Of a DNA stretch of 64,000 bases, positions 37,026-46,031 are shown in pieces. Every line of letters begins with the position of its first letter. Within the stretch, counting starts at the first letter, position 1. Source of the DNA: Siansivirga zeaxanthinifaciens CC-SAMT-1 (GTDB lineage Bacteria; Bacteroidota; Bacteroidia; Flavobacteriales; Flavobacteriaceae); contig NZ_CP007202.1 in NCBI RefSeq assembly GCF_000941055.1, forward strand, positions 616,001 through 680,000. Direction: 5' to 3'. Made by a program: the position numbers and the translations under genes. Below the pieces are notes generated by a model. That model did not search any database. It worked only from the letters and a program-made list of their open reading frames with translations, and was not told the origin of the DNA.

Positions 37026-37202
37026 TTATCGGTTAGAAATAATCGTATTAAATGCTATATATGGCTTTTCAGCATCACAATAGTAATCTGAAATATGATT
37101 TTGTTCGCAATGAGTTTTAGGACTTATCGTGTTAAATACTTCTTTTTTTCTTCCTCTAAAAATTTCAATTAAATTGAAAATGGATACGTTTTTTAAATGC
37201 AT
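37026..37202 (-). CDS. Possible small protein (58 aa)
   Basis: An ATG frame in the 383 bp gap between the AhpD-like and AraC genes encodes MHLKNVSIFNLIEIFRGR, then KTHCEQNHISDYYCDAEKP and ends FNTIISNR. The C-x4-H...C pattern could bind metal. A near-consensus -7 box (CATCTTTG, 37236-37229 on the minus strand) lies 27 bp before the ATG. No family is recognised; it may be a chance frame. Confidence 0.35.
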   Translation of the reverse strand: MHLKNVSIFNLIEIFRGRKKEVFNTISPKTHCEQNHISDYYCDAEKPYIAFNTIISNR

Positions 37203-37293
37203 GACTTTGTTGTTTTAATTGTTCGGTACAAAGATGCATTAGAAGTTGTTGTGTAAAAATGATAAGACTGCCCTGAGGGTTGTCAATTTTTCC

Positions 37294-38163
37294 CTAATAT
37301 GATTTTTGAAGTTGTTTTTTGAAGTCTGAAGGAGACAAACCAGTTTGTTTTTTGAATAATCTACTTAAATGTGAGGCGTCTTCAAAACCTATCTCATAAG
37401 CTATTTCTTTAGCAGTTTTATCAGTATAAATTAAAAGACGCTTCGTTTCAAGAACAATGCGCTCATGAATAATTTGCAACGGACTCGTATTTAACTTCGC
37501 AAAGTTGTTAGATAGTGTTTTGGGTGATTTAAATAGTAAATCGGCATAAAAAGATACGCTGTGCTGATTTTTAAAATGAGTTTCTACTAACAAATTAAAG
37601 GCTCTTAGTAAATCGATCTTGTTACTTTTTGAGGTTTCTACAAAACCTTCTTTTGCTTTTAATAATCGGGTACTTATAATAATAAAACGCGCCATAAGCA
37701 TACGCAACATTTCTGCTTGTATGGTGTCTTTAGTTTCAAATTCATCTACAAATACTTCATGGAGAATTTTAAATTTTCGTTGTTCATCTGAATTCAAATT
37801 AATAACAGGAATATGTACATTTCCAAAAAACAACAAACCGGCACAACTTACTTCTTGGTCGTGGTCCTTTATACAGTAAAATTCTCTGTTAAATTGGTAT
37901 ACTACCAAATCTTTACCTTCTATAAACTGAAAAAAATGTGCCATAGTTAAAGCAAGAATACTATGTGGTGCTATAGTATACGGAATGCTATCTACCATAA
38001 GTTTAGCTTGCGTATTATTCGTTCGAATAAAGGTATATAGCTCAGGTTGTTTAGTTGTTTTGTAGCTTTCTAAAAGCGATTCGTTACCAATTATTAAAAT
38101 GGCGTTGGTTGAAAATTCTTTAAATGTTTTAGTCATAAACTCTAAGTCTGTTTTTATACACAA
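37294..38163 (-). CDS. AraC-family transcriptional regulator
   Basis: The 289 aa protein ends in the AraC double helix-turn-helix (SVSFYADLLFKSPKTLSNNFAKL; KEIAYEIGFEDASHLSRLFKKQTGLSPSDFKK). The N-terminal ~170 residues are a cupin-like sensor part. The closest targets by position are the AhpD-like and cupredoxin-like genes on the same strand. Confidence 0.88.
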   Translation of the reverse strand: MCIKTDLEFMTKTFKEFSTNAILIIGNESLLESYKTTKQPELYTFIRTNNTQAKLMVDSIPYTIAPHSILALTMAHFFQFIEGKDLVVYQFNREFYCIKDHDQEVSCAGLLFFGNVHIPVINLNSDEQRKFKILHEVFVDEFETKDTIQAEMLRMLMARFIIISTRLLKAKEGFVETSKSNKIDLLRAFNLLVETHFKNQHSVSFYADLLFKSPKTLSNNFAKLNTSPLQIIHERIVLETKRLLIYTDKTAKEIAYEIGFEDASHLSRLFKKQTGLSPSDFKKQLQKSY

Positions 38164-38218
38164 ACATTACTTTAAACAAAAAAAAATTAAAACTAAAAAC
38201 ATGTCATAAAGGAATTAT

Positions 38219-38255
38219 TTATGCAATTTCAATTGAATACGCTTTCGCGGAATAT
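38219..38255. repeat. 37 bp repeat, identical to the 3' end of tex
   Basis: These 37 bp are identical to 48668-48704, where on the minus strand they encode the last residues of Tex (IPRKRIQLKLHN-stop). Here they sit in a 338 bp intergenic gap (38164-38501), and no tex homology continues on either side. The core CGCTTTCGCGGAA also occurs at 56072-56084. The 64-codon plus-strand frame beginning here (38221-38415) looks like chance. Confidence 0.7.
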
Positions 38256-38449
38256 AAATTCAACAATTTTCAAAGCTATTTTTTTTCAAAAGATACATCA
38301 ATTTATTATCTACTTACTACAGAAAAATTTCGTTAATAGACTGACAAATACCAATAATCTATTCAAAACTACTTCAAATAAAAAGAGGCTATTAATTAGT
38401 GCTATTGCGCTATAAATTGCACCCAAAACTAAGTGTTATACAAAATAAA

Positions 38450-38480
38450 GGGTAACAAAAAACCCCTGTTTTTTATATAA
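38450..38480 (+). promoter_or_regulatory. Putative alternative-sigma promoter (GGGTAAC-N17-TATATAA), site 1
   Basis: GGGTAAC at 38450-38456 and TATATAA at 38474-38480 are separated by 17 bp, 22 bases before the OmpA-chimera ATG. The same boxes with the same spacing precede the lipoprotein gene at 43962. This differs from the TAnnTTTG type, so an ECF-type sigma factor may read it. Confidence 0.5.
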
Positions 38481-38501
38481 CAGAAATTAAAACAATTAAT
38501 C

Positions 38502-40259
38502 ATGAAAAAAGTATTTAAATTATTAGTTCTGGCATTCGTAATTGCTTCGGCATGTATTAGTAATGCACAACAACTCTCAAACGACAGGAACTATTTTCAA
38601 ATAGCACCTAGAATAGGTTACGATTTTCCAACCTATAACAATAACACACCATACATAGACTACAAAGGTGGTATAGACTTGGGATTATCATTAGATTATT
38701 ACTTTAATTGGTTTGGACTTGGTGTCGATTTCGATTATATAAAAAACAAACCTAAAAGCACCTATCCTACCGATAACTTATTTACAACTTTAGGCACGCC
38801 AATTACAAATTTTAGCCTGAGTGAAAATAAAATTACTCGCATATTTTATGGTATTGGTCCAAACTTTCAATACCGAAGTGCTTCAAGAAAATTTACTACC
38901 GAGTTAAATACCAGAATTGGTTTAGCGTCTATTAAAGGGGGTCGAACACTTTTAACAGATAACCCTTCTACTAACTTATTAAACTTTCATGCAGGCTACA
39001 ATGCAAAAAATGTATTATCGTTTAAAAGTCAACTGCGATTTACTTATTATTTTAATGAAAATTTCGGCATTAATGCAGGCGCCTATTATTTAAGACATAT
39101 TGGTGCCTCCGAATTAAACGACCCAACATTAGGCATCGCCTCAGGATACCATCCATTTAACACCATTGATGACCAACATTTTTTAGAACAAGGTGGCCCT
39201 CAAGTAAGAGTAGAACCTTGCGATTGCGATATTTGGTCGGTAGGTGTATTTGCGGGTATTACCTATAAATTTGGCAAAAAGGATAAAGCCGATGTTTGTG
39301 ATGTTTGTGGGAAAGACCACTTCCCTAGATGTTGTGCAACCTGTGGCTGTGGTGTAACCGTTACTGCAAGAGATAAATTTACAAATGAAACCTTACCAAA
39401 CACCGATGTTGTATTAACAGACCTTAACGGAAACATTGTACAAAGCGGTACTACCAATACCTATGGTGTGATTGTTTTTAACGATGTTGCAACAAACGAT
39501 TACATTGTTAAAGGCAAATTATATAACCTAACACTAGAAGAAACAAGCATTAAAAAAGATGAATTTATAGCTTGTAAAAAGGATGGTAACAGCATCCAGA
39601 AAGTGATTAAATACGGCGATTTAAACTTTATTTTAAAAGGAAATGTTGTAGAATGTAACACCGATAAAGGCATTCAGGATGTAGATGTTGTACTTAAAAA
39701 CACGGTAAATCCTGGGCAAAAAAACACATTATCTGATGCCGAAGGGAAATTTATATTTCATTTAAAACAAGCATCTTCCTTCTTATTAAAAGGAAATAAA
39801 GATGGTTATTTTTCAAATGAAGTTACTATAACCACAAACGATTACGACCGTAATAAATCGTTATTTATAGACTTTGAAATGTGCGTAAACCCATGTGGCA
39901 AAGCTATAACCTTAGACAATATTATTTTCAACTTAGATAAATGGGATATCCTTCCGGCAGCACGTCCAGACTTAGATTATGTTGTAAAGTTAATGCAAGA
40001 AAACCCAACTATAAAAGTTGAAATGTCTTCGCACACAGACTCTAGAGGAAGCCACCAGTACAACCAAGAGCTATCACAAAAAAGAGCCCAATCTACGGTA
40101 GATTATCTAATGAGTAAAGGTATTTCCAGAGACCGCCTTATTGCTCGTGGTGCCGGTGAAACCGAATTACTTAACCGTTGTGCAGATGGAGTAGACTGCG
40201 CCGAAAGTGAACATACAATAAACAGAAGAACCGAGTTTAAAGTGGTTTGCCCTCAATAA
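38502..40259 (+). CDS. OmpA-family outer-membrane chimera: barrel, Cys-rich link, two beta domains, OmpA
   Basis: The 585 aa order is: signal peptide (CISNAQ); beta-barrel to about residue 255; a Cys-rich link (VCDVCGKDHFPRCCATCGCG) near 262-283; two carboxypeptidase-regulatory-like domains; an OmpA peptidoglycan-binding domain (IIFNLDKWDILPAARPDL, SHTDSRGSHQYNQELS, RGAGETELLNRC, NRRTEF). It should link the outer membrane to peptidoglycan. The Cys-rich link could bind metal or form disulfides. A terminator follows. Confidence 0.88.
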   Translation: MKKVFKLLVLAFVIASACISNAQQLSNDRNYFQIAPRIGYDFPTYNNNTPYIDYKGGIDLGLSLDYYFNWFGLGVDFDYIKNKPKSTYPTDNLFTTLGTPITNFSLSENKITRIFYGIGPNFQYRSASRKFTTELNTRIGLASIKGGRTLLTDNPSTNLLNFHAGYNAKNVLSFKSQLRFTYYFNENFGINAGAYYLRHIGASELNDPTLGIASGYHPFNTIDDQHFLEQGGPQVRVEPCDCDIWSVGVFAGITYKFGKKDKADVCDVCGKDHFPRCCATCGCGVTVTARDKFTNETLPNTDVVLTDLNGNIVQSGTTNTYGVIVFNDVATNDYIVKGKLYNLTLEETSIKKDEFIACKKDGNSIQKVIKYGDLNFILKGNVVECNTDKGIQDVDVVLKNTVNPGQKNTLSDAEGKFIFHLKQASSFLLKGNKDGYFSNEVTITTNDYDRNKSLFIDFEMCVNPCGKAITLDNIIFNLDKWDILPAARPDLDYVVKLMQENPTIKVEMSSHTDSRGSHQYNQELSQKRAQSTVDYLMSKGISRDRLIARGAGETELLNRCADGVDCAESEHTINRRTEFKVVCPQ

Positions 40260-40280
40260 AGAAGCTATTAATTATTTTAT

Positions 40281-40326
40281 CGCCAAGATGGATTTATAAC
40301 TTAATGAAGTCTTGGCTTTTTTTAAA
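40281..40326 (+). terminator. Terminator after the OmpA chimera
   Basis: GCCAAGA and TCTTGGC pair around a long loop and are followed by seven T. It lies between the OmpA gene and the next lipoprotein gene, whose true start is therefore probably at 40337, beyond it. Confidence 0.65.
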
Positions 40327-40336
40327 CTTAGAAAAC

Positions 40337-41050
40337 ATGAATATTTTAAAAACACATCAAATAAAAGTCTTACAATATATCAAGCTGTTTACTTTATTTT
40401 CAATTTTAGCGTTTAGTTTTTCTTGTAATGACAAAGAATGTGATTACGATGAACCTTGTATTGAAACATGTAACTTATTTGAAGATTTTGAAAACAAAAC
40501 CATTGGTACTTCAGGAAACTGGATAGGTATAGCTACAGGAACTTTGCAAATTCAGACCAGAAACGGATCTCAAGTACTATATGTACAAGATGGTTCAGGT
40601 AGTACAATTGCTTATAATGGTATAGATTTTCCAAGAGATTTAAATGCGCAAGGTTGTGCATTAAGATTAGATATAGAATATGCTTCAGGATCAAGTAATT
40701 CTAATACAACAGATAATGGTATAGGAATTTACAGTGATACAGATCCTTTAAGTGCATCTTTTAGAGCTTTTTTTATCCTTAACTCTTCCAATCTTATAAC
40801 TTCAGGAAATCCGCCAACTACAATTGAAGTTCCGCTAGAATTAGCTTCAGGAACAACATTACCATCAAACAGTTTTGGAACATGGGTTATAAGCCCATCT
40901 ACTACTCCTGCTACTGATGTTGCAAACTTTAATGCTTTAATACAAAATGCTCAAGGCGTATACTTTTCAATAGATGAAGGTGGTAATCCATCAGAGCAAT
41001 GGAGGTTCGATAACTTTTGCTTTAAACAATGTTGCTCTATTCAATTTTAA
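40337..41050 (+). CDS. Lipoprotein of unknown function (237 aa)
   Basis: An upstream in-frame ATG at 40247 overlaps the OmpA gene and its terminator. I prefer ATG 40337, which gives a lipoprotein signal (SILAFSFSCND). The body begins with a Cys cluster (ECDYDEPCIETC) and continues as a beta-sandwich-like domain (LFEDFENKTIGTSGNW, ALRLDIEYASG, YFSIDEGGNPSEQWRFDNF). This resembles carbohydrate-binding jelly-roll modules but no family is certain. It ends FCFKQCCSIQF. It lies in a run of surface-protein genes. Confidence 0.65.
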   Translation: MNILKTHQIKVLQYIKLFTLFSILAFSFSCNDKECDYDEPCIETCNLFEDFENKTIGTSGNWIGIATGTLQIQTRNGSQVLYVQDGSGSTIAYNGIDFPRDLNAQGCALRLDIEYASGSSNSNTTDNGIGIYSDTDPLSASFRAFFILNSSNLITSGNPPTTIEVPLELASGTTLPSNSFGTWVISPSTTPATDVANFNALIQNAQGVYFSIDEGGNPSEQWRFDNFCFKQCCSIQF

Positions 41051-41089
41051 TTAATAAAAACCCTTTAGGTTAATTTAAAATATTAATCA

Positions 41090-43855
41090 ATGAAAAAAAT
41101 TTTACAACTCATAATAGTAGTGATTGCATGTAGTGTCAATGCACAAATCATTCCGCTAAAACTAGAAGAGAAAATAGAAATATCGCCTTTAATAGTTGAA
41201 GGTAAAATTATAAACCAAAATGCGTATTTAACAGAAACCTCAATTTATACAAATTACACCTTACAAGTAACTAATGTTTTAAAGGGAAATCTGGCAGATA
41301 ACCTAATTACACTTAAGGAAATAGGTGGTACCGTTGGTAATAAAAAGCTAGTCACTTGCCCTAGTAATGATTATAATCAAGATGAAAGTGCTATTTTTTT
41401 TCTTGAAAAAATAGAAAATGAAAACGTATATCAAGCTTCATTTTTTGGACAATCAACTGTGTCTTTAGAAAACATATCTGAAGAAGAATTAGCAATGATT
41501 TATAAGAATTTGGGTTATAAACAGGTAAATAAAAATTCAAATAGCCAAAAATCTTCTGCGATAAATTCTACAATTACCAGTATTAACCCAACAACAGTTA
41601 ATGCTGGTGTGGGTGAAACCATTACCATTACTGGTACTGGTTTTGGTGCCACAGGACCAACTTCTGCAATTAAAGTTTGGACCAAATTTGCAAACAACCC
41701 AAGCCAAATGAAATCGCATTCGGCTGCCTACAATTATGTAAGCTGGTCAGATACTCAAATTGTATTTAAAGTCCCATCAGACGCAGGAACAGGACAAATT
41801 TGGGTAGGTAGTGGCTCGTCTCACGCTACAAGTGCTCAGGTAGTAACTATTGCAACCAGTGTTAGAGACAATGCTAATGTTTTTAACAGTGCCATTTCAC
41901 CTATAAGTTTACCGGCTTTACAAAATCAGGGAATTCAATTTGTGTTAAACACCAATTTTACAAATACAGATGCCATTAACAGAACTAACGAAGCGCTACA
42001 GCAATGGCAATGCGAAACCAAAATAGACTTTACCTTAAATCAAACAGCAACAACTACCAATACAAATAATGTGAACGACGGATTAAGCGTCTTGTATTTT
42101 GATGCCTCCATGAGCAGTTCCACGTTTGGGGTTACTTTAACCACTCTTGATGCTTGCTCTACTACTGGAAGATGGTATGTAACAGATGTTGATTTGGCTA
42201 TGAATGGTAATACTAACTTCAATTTTACATTAAATCCAACAGGAGCAGGACAAATAGACTTTTACTCGGTTTTGTTGCATGAGCTGGGACATGTTCGCAA
42301 TTTAGGACATGTTTTAAATGGCAGTCAAGTCATGTATCCTTCAATTGGCGCAGCAACAGATAAACGAACACTTCACCCTAATGATATTATTGGTGGTAAT
42401 TTGGTACAAAATGATAGTAATACCAACCAAGTCTGTGGCAAACCTTTAATGGTAGATGCAAGTTGTCCACAGCAATTAACTTACGTTCCAGACGATGCTT
42501 TTGAACAAAAGTTAATAAACTTAGGGTATGATGTTGCTCCATTAGATGATTATGTGCCAACAGCCAACATTAATACTGTAACTAATTTAACTATTAACGG
42601 AGACCCTATTACTGATCTTACTGGAATTGAAGACTTTACTAGTCTAGAAAATTTTACAATAAAATATACTAATGTTACTAATTTAGATTTAAGTAATAAT
42701 ATAGCATTAATAAAAATAAATTGTCCATCAAATATAATTTCAAATTTAAATATCAACGGTTTATCAAACTTAACAGAACTTATACTTTTTGATAATAACA
42801 TTTCAAATATTGATTTAAGTACCAATACAGCCTTAACTAAATTTAATGGCGGTTACAACCCATACACAACTTTAGATTTTAGTAACTGTACAAATTTAGA
42901 ATGGATAGGAAGTCCTAGTGGTAGTTTAAGCTCTGTAAACTTAACAGGAGTTACGCTTTTAAAAGAAGTTTATTTAAATAACAATCAACTAACAAGTGTA
43001 GATGTTAGTAATAATTCAAACCTATTTTGGTTAGATGTTAAAAACAATATTATAAGTTCAATTAATCTTTTAAATACTGCTGCCTTACAATATTGTTATG
43101 TCAACAACAACCAACTTTCTAGTATAGATGTTAGTGGTAATGTTAATCTTATAGCATTAGATTGTAGTACAAATAATCTTTCTAGTTTAGATGTTAGTTC
43201 TTGTTCAAGTTTATTAAACTTTTATTGTGCATACAACCAGTTAACATCTTTAGATATAAATAACAATTCGCTTCTTCAGTTTTTTAATGCTAATGACAAT
43301 CTTTTAAATAGCTTACTGTTAACTAATGCTACTTCATTAATAAATCTAAATTTAAGTAATAACCAGTTAACAAATTTAGATCTTTCAAACAGCGCAAATT
43401 TATATTTAGTAGATCTTTCAAATAATTCTTTAACAGCATTAAATATAAAGAACGGTAACAACACATATATTAACAGCATTGCTTTTAATACAACAAATAA
43501 TTCTAGTCTTACTTGTATTGAAGTTGATAATGCAAGTTATAGCACAACTAATTGGGCAAACATAGATGCTACAACTAGTTTTAGCGAAGATTGTTCGACT
43601 TTGAACATAATAGATATTGATTTTAATGAAATTAAGCTTTATCCAAATCCAACAACAAATATTGTTAATATTTCATCAAACAGAAATAACTCTGATTTTA
43701 AATTTAAACTCTATGATTTAAATGGCAGATTAATACACACTGGAGATTTTAAGACCTCCAAAAATATTAATGTAAATCATTTAAAATCGGGCGTATATCT
43801 ATTAAAAATTTATAATTCTACCCAAAACCAAATAGTAAAGTTTATTAAAAATTAG
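41090..43855 (+). CDS. Secreted metzincin-like protease with TIG, leucine-rich repeats and T9SS domain
   Basis: The 921 aa protein has a signal peptide (IACSVNAQ), an N-terminal domain, an IPT/TIG domain (ITSINPTTVNAGVGETITITG) near 162-250, a zinc protease domain with HELGHVRNLGH at 397-407 (HExxHxxGxxH-like) and Met-turn VMYP. From about 465 come Bacteroidota-type leucine-rich repeats (LDLSNN, NNNQLTSVDVS), then a type A sorting domain (LYPNPTTNIVNIS to GVYLLKIYN). It is exported by T9SS and probably cut proteins or adheres outside the cell. A hairpin terminator follows. Confidence 0.87.
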   Translation: MKKILQLIIVVIACSVNAQIIPLKLEEKIEISPLIVEGKIINQNAYLTETSIYTNYTLQVTNVLKGNLADNLITLKEIGGTVGNKKLVTCPSNDYNQDESAIFFLEKIENENVYQASFFGQSTVSLENISEEELAMIYKNLGYKQVNKNSNSQKSSAINSTITSINPTTVNAGVGETITITGTGFGATGPTSAIKVWTKFANNPSQMKSHSAAYNYVSWSDTQIVFKVPSDAGTGQIWVGSGSSHATSAQVVTIATSVRDNANVFNSAISPISLPALQNQGIQFVLNTNFTNTDAINRTNEALQQWQCETKIDFTLNQTATTTNTNNVNDGLSVLYFDASMSSSTFGVTLTTLDACSTTGRWYVTDVDLAMNGNTNFNFTLNPTGAGQIDFYSVLLHELGHVRNLGHVLNGSQVMYPSIGAATDKRTLHPNDIIGGNLVQNDSNTNQVCGKPLMVDASCPQQLTYVPDDAFEQKLINLGYDVAPLDDYVPTANINTVTNLTINGDPITDLTGIEDFTSLENFTIKYTNVTNLDLSNNIALIKINCPSNIISNLNINGLSNLTELILFDNNISNIDLSTNTALTKFNGGYNPYTTLDFSNCTNLEWIGSPSGSLSSVNLTGVTLLKEVYLNNNQLTSVDVSNNSNLFWLDVKNNIISSINLLNTAALQYCYVNNNQLSSIDVSGNVNLIALDCSTNNLSSLDVSSCSSLLNFYCAYNQLTSLDINNNSLLQFFNANDNLLNSLLLTNATSLINLNLSNNQLTNLDLSNSANLYLVDLSNNSLTALNIKNGNNTYINSIAFNTTNNSSLTCIEVDNASYSTTNWANIDATTSFSEDCSTLNIIDIDFNEIKLYPNPTTNIVNISSNRNNSDFKFKLYDLNGRLIHTGDFKTSKNINVNHLKSGVYLLKIYNSTQNQIVKFIKN

Positions 43856-43861
43856 TCTATT

Positions 43862-43896
43862 AATCTCAGGGTTTAAAAGGCCTTGAGATTTTTTTC
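43862..43896 (+). terminator. Terminator after the metzincin gene
   Basis: AATCTCAGG and CCTTGAGATT pair with one bulged base and are followed by T7. It starts 6 bp past the stop. Confidence 0.8.
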
Positions 43897-43905
43897 AAAA
43901 AAAAA

Positions 43906-43936
43906 GGGTAACAAAATTAATGGTAAGTGTATATAA
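43906..43936 (+). promoter_or_regulatory. Putative alternative-sigma promoter (GGGTAAC-N17-TATATAA), site 2
   Basis: GGGTAAC at 43906-43912 and TATATAA at 43930-43936 have the same 17 bp spacing as site 1 at 38450. It begins 10 bp after a terminator and ends 25 bp before the lipoprotein ATG, an ideal promoter position. Confidence 0.5.
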
Positions 43937-43961
43937 ACTTGAATTATAAAAAAACAAAACA

Positions 43962-44579
43962 ATGAAATATTTAAAATCAATTTTAGCACTATTAGTAATT
44001 ACAAGTTTGTTTAATTGCTCACCAGATGAAGCACCGCCACAACCGCTAGGCAATAATGCCTTTAATATTGCAGGCACACAGTACGATACTAATCATGGGT
44101 ATTTACTTTTAGATGATGGCCCATCATTTAATGATGGTTTTGGACTAACATTTGTAAACGGAGTCATGATTGAAGATAACACCAATGGTATTTCGCTGCA
44201 AAGTAGCACAACACAAGGTGTTGTTTTATGGGTCAATTTTTCTAATGCTCAAGTAAACTCAGAACAAGCGGTAACTTATCAAATTACAAACAATACCACT
44301 TTTGTTTTAGATGAAGAAACTACAGCAATTACCGATATTATTAATTATGATGATGTATATAGCTACAACGGTATTCAATATGGAGATCCTGATGATGCCA
44401 CAGCAATAATTTATGAAGTTGGCGCCACTGGTAATGGTACTTTAGATATCATATCTTTTACTGTAGACTTAACTACCAGAACAGGTACCATTAACTGTAA
44501 TTACACCTTTGTAGATAATAATAACACCACAATAACTGGCGCATTTAATGGCAGTTTTGACATTATAAACGAGTTCTAA
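43962..44579 (+). CDS. Lipoprotein of unknown function (205 aa)
   Basis: A lipoprotein signal (VITSLFNCSPDE) precedes a beta-rich domain with Asn/Thr-rich strands (VVLWVNFSNAQVNSEQAV, TGTINCNYTFVDNNNTTITGAFNG). No family recognised. It probably sits on the cell surface or in the periplasm and may share an alternative-sigma regulon with the OmpA chimera. Confidence 0.65.
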   Translation: MKYLKSILALLVITSLFNCSPDEAPPQPLGNNAFNIAGTQYDTNHGYLLLDDGPSFNDGFGLTFVNGVMIEDNTNGISLQSSTTQGVVLWVNFSNAQVNSEQAVTYQITNNTTFVLDEETTAITDIINYDDVYSYNGIQYGDPDDATAIIYEVGATGNGTLDIISFTVDLTTRTGTINCNYTFVDNNNTTITGAFNGSFDIINEF

Positions 44580-44696
44580 AAGTAAAACATCCAATTACAG
44601 TCTGTAATCTATAGCTTAAAAACATAAGAAAAGTATTAACTTAGCAATATTGCTATTATCTCAAAAACAAACAAAATGAAAAATCTTATCTCAAAA

Positions 44697-46031
44697 GACA
44701 CTATCCCGTAAAGTGTGTAAGTTAAAAATCGAGGGTTTAACTTTTTTAAAGTTGAACCCTTTTTTCAAATATAGTTAAAAACTGGTTTAAAATAATGCCC
44801 CAGTTCCTAATAGGCATCGACCATTTTTTGGTAGCCTCTCTAAGGGCTAAAAAAGTGGACTTCATAACAGCTTCATCTGTTGGGAATGAGAGCTTGTTTT
44901 TAGTGTATTTTCTGATTTTTCCATTAAGGTTTTCAATAAGGTTCGTAGTGTAAATGATTTTTCTAATTTCTAAAGGAAATTCATAGAAAGCGGTAAGTTC
45001 TTCCCAGTTATCTCTCCAGCTTTTAATAGCGTAAGAGTACTTGTGTTCCCATTTCTGAGCAAAGTCTTCTAGGGCGGCTTTTGCTGCACTTTTGGTGGGT
45101 GCATCGTAGATGCTTTTCATGTCCTTTGTAAATTCTTTCTTGTCTTTCCAAACAACATACCGACAAGCATTACGAATCTGGTGTACCACGCAGATTTGGG
45201 TTTTAGATTCAGGAAAAACGTTTTTAATGGTGTCGGTAAAACCGTTAAGATTATCTGTGGCCGTGATAAGCAAATCCTGAACGCCTCTGGCTTTCATATC
45301 GGTTAGTACACTCATCCAAAAGGCTGCCGATTCATTCTTCCCCAACCAAAGCCCTAAGACTTCCTTTTTACCATCTCTACGCAGTCCTACGGCGATGTAC
45401 ATGGTTTTGTTAATGACTTTGGAGTTCTCCCGAACCTTAAATACGATGCCATCCATCCAAGTAATTAAATATACGGGCTCCAGAGGTCTGTTTTGCCAAG
45501 CAACAATATCATTGGTAACTTTATCTGTGATACGTGATATGGTAGATGTGGATACATCAAAATCGTAAACTTCTCGGATTTGCTCTTCAATATCAGAATT
45601 ACTCATACCCTTGGCATAAAGGCTGATAATGACGTTTTCTATGCCATCAACCATGTTAGTGCGTTTAGGAACCAGCATAGGGTTAAAAGAAGCGTCCCGG
45701 TCTCTGGGAACTTTAATATTAGTCTCTCCTAAAGCTGTTTTTATCTTTTTAGACCCATAGCCGTTACGGGTATTGCTATTATCGGATTGCTGATGCTTCT
45801 CATAGTCTAAATGAGCATCAAGTTCCCCTTCTAGCATCTTTTCAATACCTCGCTTTTGAATGGATTTTAGAAAGGAGGTCAGTTCGTCTCCTGTTTTAAA
45901 CTGTTTTAAAAAATCGTCGTTTAGAAAATCTTCTTTCTTCATAAGTGTGTAAATTTTAAAATTAAACAAAAAAATATCGAGGGTTGCAACCCTCGATATT
46001 TTTAACTTTACACACTTTGTGAGATACTACC
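44697..46031 (-). mobile_element. IS256-family insertion sequence, copy 2 (1335 bp)
   Basis: Same length, ends and transposase as the copy at 9862-11196, in the opposite orientation. TCTCAAAA flanks it at 44689-44696 and 46032-46039 (8 bp target duplication). It lies after codon 7 of a small lipoprotein gene. The perfect palindrome at 45971-46002 lies near the end facing the interrupted gene. Confidence 0.95.
44746..45942 (-). CDS. IS256-family transposase (copy 2)
   Basis: The product is identical to that at 9951-11147, with start ATG 45942 (398 aa), DDE residues in WMDGI, TDNLNG and NLIEN, and the CVVHQ signature. It is transcribed against the operon the IS has entered, so it gives no read-through promoter to it. 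Confidence 0.95.
   Translation of the reverse strand: MKKEDFLNDDFLKQFKTGDELTSFLKSIQKRGIEKMLEGELDAHLDYEKHQQSDNSNTRNGYGSKKIKTALGETNIKVPRDRDASFNPMLVPKRTNMVDGIENVIISLYAKGMSNSDIEEQIREVYDFDVSTSTISRITDKVTNDIVAWQNRPLEPVYLITWMDGIVFKVRENSKVINKTMYIAVGLRRDGKKEVLGLWLGKNESAAFWMSVLTDMKARGVQDLLITATDNLNGFTDTIKNVFPESKTQICVVHQIRNACRYVVWKDKKEFTKDMKSIYDAPTKSAAKAALEDFAQKWEHKYSYAIKSWRDNWEELTAFYEFPLEIRKIIYTTNLIENLNGKIRKYTKNKLSFPTDEAVMKSTFLALREATKKWSMPIRNWGIILNQFLTIFEKRVQL

Noticed and set aside
38221..38415. 64-codon plus-strand frame starting in the 37 bp repeat
   Set aside because: Its first 12 codons are antisense of the tex 3' end and the rest is low-complexity AT sequence with no promoter or family resemblance.
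40247..40336. Upstream ATG of the 237 aa lipoprotein
   Set aside because: It overlaps the OmpA gene and its terminator and would put the lipoprotein signal 50 residues inside the protein.
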